This document shows positions 5,027 to 10,029 of a stretch of 10,029 bases of DNA, piece by piece. The position numbers and the translations under genes are program-made. The notes below the pieces were generated by a model. It made no database searches and was not told the DNA's origin. It saw nothing but the letters and a program-made list of their open reading frames with translations. Every line of letters starts with the position of its first letter. Position 1 is the stretch's first letter. This DNA comes from Syntrophus sp. (in: bacteria). Its GTDB lineage: Bacteria > Desulfobacterota > Syntrophia > Syntrophales > UBA5619. The stretch is from assembly GCA_013824905.1 (NCBI GenBank), contig PNOO01000071.1, positions 1-10,029 of the forward strand. The letters run 5' to 3'.

Positions 5027-5837
5027 ATCCGCCGTCTTTGCACTCTTCGGAAACCCTGTGGCGCAGAGCCTTTCACCGCTCATGCACGGCGCGGCTTTTG
5101 CGCAGATGGGATTCAAGGCCACTTACTCCGCTTACCAGGTGAATGACGCGGCCGACGTCGTTCATATGATCCGCGAGAGAGAAATCCGGGGGGCAAGCAT
5201 CACCATCCCCTTCAAGGAAACAGTGATGGGGTTCCTTGATGATGTGGATAAAAGCGCATCCGCGATCGGTGCGGTCAACACGATCGTCAACCGCGATGGC
5301 AGGCTCAAGGGATACAACACGGATGGTCCCGGACTGATCCACGATCTGGCGGAATGGATCGCGATCCGGGGCAAGTCTTTCGTCATCCTCGGCGCAGGTG
5401 GGGCGGCCCGTGCGGCCGTCCTCGCGCTTATTCAGGCGGGAGGAACACCTGTCGTCATCAACCGGACGGTGGAGAAGGCCAGGGCGCTGGCCGAGAGTTT
5501 CGGTTGCCGTTGGGGCCCGCCTGCGGAGATCGGTCGCCTGGAGGCGGACTGCCTGATCAACACGACGCCGGTGGGGATGTTTCCGGAGACGGACCGGACG
5601 CCCATGGAAACAAAATTCCTCGTCCATTTTCCTTGTGTCATGGACATGATCTACAACCCCGTCAAAACACGCCTCCTGCGAGACGCCGAAGCGGCGGGAT
5701 GCGTCATCCGCTCCGGCGTCGGGATGTTCGTCCACCAGGGGGCGGAACAGATCCGTCTCTGGACGGAGATGGAGCCGCCGAGGGAATTCATGAGACGGAC
5801 GGTCCTGGAAAGGCTGGAGAAAAATGGTGGAGATTGA
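5019..5837 (+). CDS. aroE: Shikimate dehydrogenase
   Basis: It reduces 3-dehydroshikimate to shikimate, normally with NADPH, step four. With the start used here it has 272 residues. The shikimate site shows S17-L-S19, the catalytic Lys of SITIPFKE (K66), N87 in GAVNT and D102 in YNTDG. The Rossmann fold shows GAGGAARAA (125-133) and the NADP-type NRT (148-150). The C-terminal GMFVHQGAEQ holds Q240 and Q244 of the substrate pocket. Two starts are possible: ATG 5019 overlaps aroD by eight bases and gives the typical MNESAVFALFGNP beginning; ATG 5004 adds five residues. Neither has a strong ribosome binding site, which suggests translation coupled to aroD. The start is the only real uncertainty. 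Confidence 0.94.
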   Translation: MNESAVFALFGNPVAQSLSPLMHGAAFAQMGFKATYSAYQVNDAADVVHMIREREIRGASITIPFKETVMGFLDDVDKSASAIGAVNTIVNRDGRLKGYNTDGPGLIHDLAEWIAIRGKSFVILGAGGAARAAVLALIQAGGTPVVINRTVEKARALAESFGCRWGPPAEIGRLEADCLINTTPVGMFPETDRTPMETKFLVHFPCVMDMIYNPVKTRLLRDAEAAGCVIRSGVGMFVHQGAEQIRLWTEMEPPREFMRRTVLERLEKNGGD

Positions 5838-7086
5838 GCCGCTAAAACGCCTGGATGCAACAGCCCGGATCCCCGGATCGAAGAGCTACACGCAACGGGC
5901 AATGGTCATCGCCGCCCTCGCCGAGGGAGAATCGCTCCTTCGGGATGTCCTTCTGGCGGATGATACCCGGATTCTCTCAGCGGCGCTCGGCGACCTGGGC
6001 GCCGATATCCGGACGGAGGGCACGGAGATGCTGATCCGAGGAAACGGCGGGAGGCTCGTCCGTCCGTCCCGGGAGATCCATCTGGAAAACAACGGCACGG
6101 CGATGCGCCTCCTCGCGGGGGTGGCCTCCCTCGGTGAGGGGCCGGTCGTCCTGACGGGAACGCCTCGTCTCCAAAAGAGGCCTTTGAAACCCCTCCTTGA
6201 CGCCCTCGCGGTCCTCGGGGCGGAGGCCAGCACCGAGGGCGGTCTCGGCTATCCTCCCGTAACCATACGGGGCGGCAGTCTCCAGGGCGGAGAGGTGGTC
6301 CTCCGGGATATCGAAAGCAGCCAGTATGTCTCCTCTCTCCTGATCGTTTCACCCTTCGCTACCGGTGAAACGACCATCGTCCTTAAGGGGCGCATCCCCT
6401 CCCTCCCTTACATAGCGCTCACCGTGGAGGCGATGAAGACCTTCGGTTGCGAAGTCGTCATGGACGAGACCGGACGCTACGTGGTAAAAGGCGGTCAGAG
6501 CTACCGGGGGCGGGAATACCGGATCGAAGGGGACGTCTCCAGCGCCTCCTACTTCTTTCTTGCCGCCGCCCTTCTGAAGGGCCGGGTGCGGGTGGAGAAC
6601 ATCAATCCGCGGACGGGCCAGGGGGACATCGCTCTTCTGACGCTCATCGAGCGCCTCGGCTGCCGGGTCCTCCGGGGGGAGAATCACGTCGAGGTCGTGG
6701 GTGGCAACCTGCCCGAGGGAGAGATGATCTTCGATCTGAGCGACATGCCTGACATGGTGCCGACCCTGGCGGTGCTTTGCGCCATCAGATCCGGACGGAG
6801 CGTCATAGGGAACGTCGCCCATCTCCGTTTCAAGGAGAGCGACCGCCTGGCCGCTTTGGTGAGCGAGCTCAAGAAGACCGGTATCGCTGCCGAAGAGACC
6901 GCGGACGGCATGGCCATCACAGGGGGAAGCCCCCACGGCGCTACGATTACGACCTACAACGACCACCGGATCGCTATGAGCTTTGCCGTCCTGGGGCTCG
7001 CGGTGCCGGGGATAAAAATCGCAGGGGAAGAGTGCGTCGGAAAATCCTTCCCCGGTTTCTGGAGAGCCCTGGAAGGACTCTATTGA
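5824..7086 (+). CDS. aroA: 5-enolpyruvylshikimate-3-phosphate (EPSP) synthase
   Basis: It transfers the enolpyruvyl group from PEP to shikimate-3-phosphate, step six. The 420-residue protein has PGSKS (17-21), NGTAMR (90-95), the basic QKRPLKP segment (117-123), SSQYVSSLL (165-173), DMPDMVP (307-313) with the catalytic Asp, KESDR (337-341) and NDHRIAM (379-385). The PEP-site loop is ENNGTAMRLL rather than the LGNAGTAMRPL of E. coli. Gly91 matches the Gly whose change to Ala gives glyphosate tolerance, so it is conserved, while the following Pro is replaced by Leu96; sensitivity cannot be predicted from this. The ATG lies inside the end of aroE (14-base overlap), with GGAG four bases upstream, which supports coupled translation. 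Confidence 0.96.
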   Translation: MVEIEPLKRLDATARIPGSKSYTQRAMVIAALAEGESLLRDVLLADDTRILSAALGDLGADIRTEGTEMLIRGNGGRLVRPSREIHLENNGTAMRLLAGVASLGEGPVVLTGTPRLQKRPLKPLLDALAVLGAEASTEGGLGYPPVTIRGGSLQGGEVVLRDIESSQYVSSLLIVSPFATGETTIVLKGRIPSLPYIALTVEAMKTFGCEVVMDETGRYVVKGGQSYRGREYRIEGDVSSASYFFLAAALLKGRVRVENINPRTGQGDIALLTLIERLGCRVLRGENHVEVVGGNLPEGEMIFDLSDMPDMVPTLAVLCAIRSGRSVIGNVAHLRFKESDRLAALVSELKKTGIAAEETADGMAITGGSPHGATITTYNDHRIAMSFAVLGLAVPGIKIAGEECVGKSFPGFWRALEGLY

Positions 7087-7164
7087 AACACTTCCGAAAA
7101 GGCATTTGCCCGGCCCCAGGCAGGCATCGGAGAACAGAGGGAGAGAACAGAAAGGCCATTACCG
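7087..7164 (+). other. 78-base gap between aroA and aroK
   Basis: This is the only real gap inside the operon. It holds an AAAGG ribosome binding site for aroK (7151-7155) and a weak TGCC/GGCA inverted repeat, but no T run, so there is no terminator. No promoter with a convincing -35/-10 pair was seen, and transcription probably continues through it. Confidence 0.4.
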
Positions 7165-7722
7165 ATGAACATTATCCTCACGGGGTACCGCTGCACCGGT
7201 AAAACGTCTGTCGGCCGGCGTCTGGCAGAGCGTATGGGTCTGACCTTTTACGATACCGATGAGCTGGTCGAGCGGCAAACGCAGCGCACGATCCCTCAAA
7301 TCGTCGCCGAGCAGGGCTGGCAGGCCTTCCGTGAGGCAGAGACGGCGGTCATCCGGGATCTCTCCGGCGCCGATCACAGCGTCATCGCCCTGGGGGGCGG
7401 CGCCGTCCTCGATATCCGGAACGTCGAAAGTCTGAAGAAGAACGGGTTTTTCGTGTGGCTTTTCGCCGCTGCGGAGACGATCGCCGCACGGATGGAAAAG
7501 GACGTTGCCGTGGGCGCCGAACGACCCTCGTTGACGGGAAAGCCAAGCGTCAGTGAGACCGATGCAATCATGGCGGAACGGGAACCGCTCTACCGAAGCC
7601 TTGCCGATCTGGCGGTCGACACGACCCTAATCAGGACGGACTGTGTGGCGGAGGAGATTCGGACCACCCTGCGGGAACGGGTCCTTAGGGCGGATGGGGT
7701 CATCAAAGGGAAGGAGAAATAA
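7165..7722 (+). CDS. aroK: Shikimate kinase
   Basis: It phosphorylates shikimate at the 3-hydroxyl with ATP, step five. The 185-residue protein is a P-loop kinase with Walker A GYRCTGKT (7-14), the DTD motif (30-32, D32 contacting shikimate), R56 in the WQAFREAE segment, GGG (77-79) in the Walker B loop, a LID Arg in RPSL (120-123) and R144 in PLYR near the C-terminal end of the fold. The P-loop carries R and C where many shikimate kinases have small residues, but the Gly-Lys-Thr core is intact. AAAGG lies nine bases before the ATG, and the gene begins 78 bases after aroA. A kinase of another substrate is unlikely given the motif set and operon position. The choice of aroK over aroL is conventional. 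Confidence 0.94.
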   Translation: MNIILTGYRCTGKTSVGRRLAERMGLTFYDTDELVERQTQRTIPQIVAEQGWQAFREAETAVIRDLSGADHSVIALGGGAVLDIRNVESLKKNGFFVWLFAAAETIAARMEKDVAVGAERPSLTGKPSVSETDAIMAEREPLYRSLADLAVDTTLIRTDCVAEEIRTTLRERVLRADGVIKGKEK

Positions 7723-7724
7723 CT

Positions 7725-8780
7725 ATGTCCGGAAACACGACCGGCGTCCTGTTCAAGGTCACGACCTGGGGGGAGTCTCACGGTCCGGCGACCGGAGCGA
7801 TCATCGACGGATGTCCGCCCCGGATCGACCTCTCTGAGGCCGACATCCAGGAAGAGCTCGATCGGCGCAAGCCTGGGACTCTTTCGTCGTCTAGTCCCCG
7901 GCGCGAAGCCGACCGGGTCGAGATCTTATCCGGCGTCTTCGAGGGGAAAACGACAGGGACCCCGATATCGCTCATGATCCGCAACTGCGATGCCAAGGGC
8001 GACGCCTACGAGGGGCTCCGCGACCTTTACCGTCCCGGTCACGGGGATATCACCTACCAGGCAAAATACGGAATCCGCGACCATAGGGGCGGAGGACGCG
8101 CCTCCGGTCGGGAAACTGCGGGTCGGGTGGCTGCCGGCGCCATTGCCCGAAAGGTGATTGCTCCAGCGGGGATCACCGTTGCGGCCTGGACAAAGGAGCT
8201 GGGCGGTATCGCCGCCCGTTCCCTCTCCCTAGCCGCGGCGGAGACAAGCCCACTGCGCTGCCCCGATCCGGAAGCGGAAAAAAGAATGGTTGAGCGGCTG
8301 GAAGAGGCGCGGGCCGCGGGCGACACGCTCGGAGGGATCGTGGAAATCGTCGTCAGGGGTTGTCCGCCGGGCCTGGGCGAACCGGTCTTCGGAAAGATCG
8401 ATGCGGATCTCGCCAGGGCCCTCATGGGGCTCGGGACCATCAAGGGGGTAGAGATCGGCGCCGGCTTCGCCGCCGCGCGGATGACCGGCTCCGCCTGCAA
8501 CGACCCCATCGGCACGGATGGTTTCCGGACCAACCATGCCGGGGGGATCCTGGCGGGGATCACAAGCGGCGCCGAGATCGTCATCCGGGTCGCGTGCAAG
8601 CCCATCCCCTCCATCGCGCGCCCCCAGCAGACCGTTGACATACAAGGACGTCCCGCCGTCATTACGGTCGGCGGCAGGCACGACGTGTCGGTCATCCCAC
8701 GGATCATCCCGATCTGCGAAGCGATGGTCTCGATCGTCCTTGCAGACCACCTTATGCGTCAGAGGGCGATTACACGATGA
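7725..8780 (+). CDS. aroC: Chorismate synthase
   Basis: It eliminates phosphate from EPSP to give chorismate, step seven, and needs reduced FMN. The 351-residue protein matches the family in length and has both active-site His residues, in GESHG (H19) and in RPGHGD (H106, usually RPGHAD). It also has the RGGGRASGRET block (121-131), DTLGG and the NDPIGTDGFRTNHAGGILAGITSG region that builds the flavin and substrate site. The C-terminal GRHD and IPR motifs are present. The ATG follows the aroK stop by two bases and has a strong AAGGAG eight bases upstream, one of the best ribosome binding sites in the operon. No flavin reductase domain is fused, so reduced flavin must be supplied from elsewhere. 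Confidence 0.97.
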   Translation: MSGNTTGVLFKVTTWGESHGPATGAIIDGCPPRIDLSEADIQEELDRRKPGTLSSSSPRREADRVEILSGVFEGKTTGTPISLMIRNCDAKGDAYEGLRDLYRPGHGDITYQAKYGIRDHRGGGRASGRETAGRVAAGAIARKVIAPAGITVAAWTKELGGIAARSLSLAAAETSPLRCPDPEAEKRMVERLEEARAAGDTLGGIVEIVVRGCPPGLGEPVFGKIDADLARALMGLGTIKGVEIGAGFAAARMTGSACNDPIGTDGFRTNHAGGILAGITSGAEIVIRVACKPIPSIARPQQTVDIQGRPAVITVGGRHDVSVIPRIIPICEAMVSIVLADHLMRQRAITR

Positions 8781-9535
8781 ACGATTTTCAGATTGGCATC
8801 ATCGGCGGGACGGGAGGAATCGGCAGATGGTTCGCCTCCTTCTTCAAAAGGGAGGGGTATCCTGTTCATGTGGTGGGGAGAAGTGAGGGGATGACCCTCC
8901 CGGAGCTTGGGGAGAGCTGCCGAGTCGTCATCGTCTCCGTCCCCATCGCGGCGACCCTCGGCGTTATCCGGCGCGTAGGGCCGCACCTGCCTCCCGACGC
9001 GCTTCTCATGGACTTCACGTCGCTGAAGGAAGAGCCTGTTCGGGAAATGCTGAAAGCCACGACAGCGGAGGTCGTCGGCTGCCACCCCCTCTTCGGCCCG
9101 GATTGCCCTTCCCTTGAAGGCCAGAATATCGTCCTGTGCCCGGGACGGGGGAACCGGTGGCTCCAGCGGATGGAAGAACTCTTCAAAAAGGGCGGCGCCC
9201 GCGTCACGGTGACGACACCGGCGGAACACGACCGGAAGATGGCCCTCGTCCAGGGCCTGATCCATCTCGATACCATCCTCCTGGGGTTGACACTCCGGGA
9301 TTCCGGGATGGAAGCCTCTGCGCTCGATGCCTTCTCCACACCTATCTTCCGGACCAAGCGGGCGATCGTCGAGAAGGTTTTCGACGCCAACCCCCAACTC
9401 TACGCGGGTCTTCTCGCAGGAAATCCGGCCATGGAGGAGATCTTCGGCCGTTATGAAAAAAACCTCTCCCTCCTGAAGGAGCTGATCCTGAATCACGACG
9501 CGGAAGGCCTTGCATCCCTGTTGAAGAAGCCATGA
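8777..9535 (+). CDS. tyrA: Prephenate dehydrogenase
   Basis: It oxidatively decarboxylates prephenate to 4-hydroxyphenylpyruvate, the committed step to Tyr (an arogenate dehydrogenase role cannot be excluded). The 252-residue protein has an N-terminal Rossmann domain with GGTGGIG (10-16), SVP (54-56), DFTSLK (79-84) and the catalytic His in GCHPLFGPD (H103). The helical dimerisation domain follows. There is no fused chorismate mutase and no ACT domain, unlike enterobacterial TyrA or many Gram-positive forms. After the second beta strand the sequence is VVGRS (32-36), a Gly-Arg-Ser instead of an acidic residue, which may favour NADP over NAD. The gene overlaps aroC by four bases (ATGA), with AGAGGG ten bases upstream, and is the last of the operon. 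Confidence 0.92.
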   Translation: MNDFQIGIIGGTGGIGRWFASFFKREGYPVHVVGRSEGMTLPELGESCRVVIVSVPIAATLGVIRRVGPHLPPDALLMDFTSLKEEPVREMLKATTAEVVGCHPLFGPDCPSLEGQNIVLCPGRGNRWLQRMEELFKKGGARVTVTTPAEHDRKMALVQGLIHLDTILLGLTLRDSGMEASALDAFSTPIFRTKRAIVEKVFDANPQLYAGLLAGNPAMEEIFGRYEKNLSLLKELILNHDAEGLASLLKKP

Positions 9536-9594
9536 CGGTTCGCCGGTTAATTCTTCCAGAGATGATTAAAAAACCCCTTGCTCTAATTATACAA
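9536..9594. other. Convergent gap between tyrA and PilZ gene
   Basis: The two genes converge over 59 bases. I see a CGG-TTCG-CCG mini-hairpin (9536-9545) and a TTAAT/ATTAA inverted repeat (9547-9551 with 9565-9569), but neither is a GC-rich stem followed by a T run. No intrinsic terminator is convincing for either strand, so ends may depend on Rho or lie inside the opposing gene. Confidence 0.4.
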
Positions 9595-9948
9595 CTAAGA
9601 TCTTCTTAAAAACGCCGCTATCAGCTCTTGATCTTTCTGTGTTATATCTACAAATTCATTACCCACTTCGTATCCTTCACCCATGTTCGCTTTCTGAATC
9701 CAGGCAACCTTGGAAACCGCTTTAATCGGTTTTGTCAGGCTGGGTATATCAAATTCCAACAGCAGACGGCAAGCCGTAGAGATAAGCTTGTCAGTCGTAA
9801 AACGCAGGCCGCCGGCGCTTACATCACAGGTTAACGAACCCACATCAACAGTCTCCGCCTCGTCTCGCAGTTCCTTGTACCGGACAGGAATACTGGTCTT
9901 CACCCTTGGAGATTTTCGCTGCTCTTTGACGATCTTGGATTCGTTCAC
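9595..9948 (-). CDS. Stand-alone PilZ-domain protein, probable c-di-GMP receptor
   Basis: This 117-residue protein is essentially one PilZ domain. The c-di-GMP-binding signature is complete: RKSPR (RxxxR, residues 11-15) followed by DVSAGG (DxSxxG, 42-47). The GNEF segment (96-99), common near the end of PilZ beta barrels, is also present. Small free PilZ proteins act as c-di-GMP-dependent adaptors in motility, biofilm or polysaccharide control; the partner cannot be read here. The start is GTG at 9948, behind a very strong AAGGAGGG site seven bases upstream. An ATG further up (10026) would translate that ribosome binding site as protein, so it is rejected. It converges on tyrA and is not part of the aro operon. 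Base composition is lower in GC than the operon. Confidence 0.9.
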   Translation of the reverse strand: MNESKIVKEQRKSPRVKTSIPVRYKELRDEAETVDVGSLTCDVSAGGLRFTTDKLISTACRLLLEFDIPSLTKPIKAVSKVAWIQKANMGEGYEVGNEFVDITQKDQELIAAFLRRS

Positions 9949-10029
9949 TGTTAGTCCCTCCTTTTTTATTTGTTTGATAAGAACTTGACTTTGTATGGTG
10001 AAAAGATAAAGAAAACGGGTCGGCAAGTC

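Noticed and set aside
9949..10026. N-terminal extension of the PilZ protein to the ATG at 10026
   Set aside because: It would translate through the AAGGAGGG ribosome binding site of the GTG at 9948, and the added residues do not fit the PilZ fold.
1..10029. Mobile elements, CRISPR arrays, tRNA or rRNA genes
   Set aside because: No transposase, terminal inverted repeats, regularly spaced repeats, cloverleaf sequence or rRNA-like sequence was seen.

Overview
The window is dominated by one nine-gene, plus-strand operon for aromatic amino acid biosynthesis (about 841-9535), flanked by two unrelated minus-strand genes. The operon order is aroF, aroB, pheA, aroD, aroE, aroA, aroK, aroC, tyrA. It encodes all seven shikimate steps from PEP and erythrose-4-phosphate to chorismate, then both branches past prephenate: a bifunctional chorismate mutase/prephenate dehydratase towards Phe and a prephenate dehydrogenase towards Tyr. 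Tryptophan branch genes and an aromatic aminotransferase are not in the window. Most junctions are stop/start overlaps, so translation is probably coupled.

The most interesting part is the 290-base control region before aroF. It holds a near-consensus extended promoter (841-869), a good ribosome binding site, a previously unlisted 32-codon leader ORF (900-998), two consecutive intrinsic terminators (1023-1068 and 1073-1118), and only then aroF at 1130. The leader peptide has 10 aromatic residues in a 12-residue block (YYTNWFWFYYYF, all three aromatic amino acids). This is the architecture of a ribosome-mediated transcription attenuator that would sense charged tRNA-Tyr, tRNA-Phe and tRNA-Trp together and gate the whole common pathway. 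I also found complementary segments that could form a protector stem, an antiterminator for terminator 1, and an alternative partner for terminator 2.

Left flank: a small minus-strand cupin gene (61-423) with its own predicted promoter (511-540), then a gene-free stretch (541-840) rich in inverted and direct repeats just upstream of the aro promoter. Right flank: a minus-strand PilZ-domain gene (9595-9948) convergent with tyrA, with no convincing terminator in the 59 bases between them.

The organism looks like a bacterium with a GC-rich coding genome and AT-rich intergenic regions. Compact aro gene order, a type I-beta DAHP synthase with N-terminal regulatory domain, an AroQ-PheA fusion and a stand-alone TyrA suggest a Desulfobacterota (former Deltaproteobacteria, perhaps Syntrophales-like) host, but this is an inference from protein character and gene order, not a proven placement.
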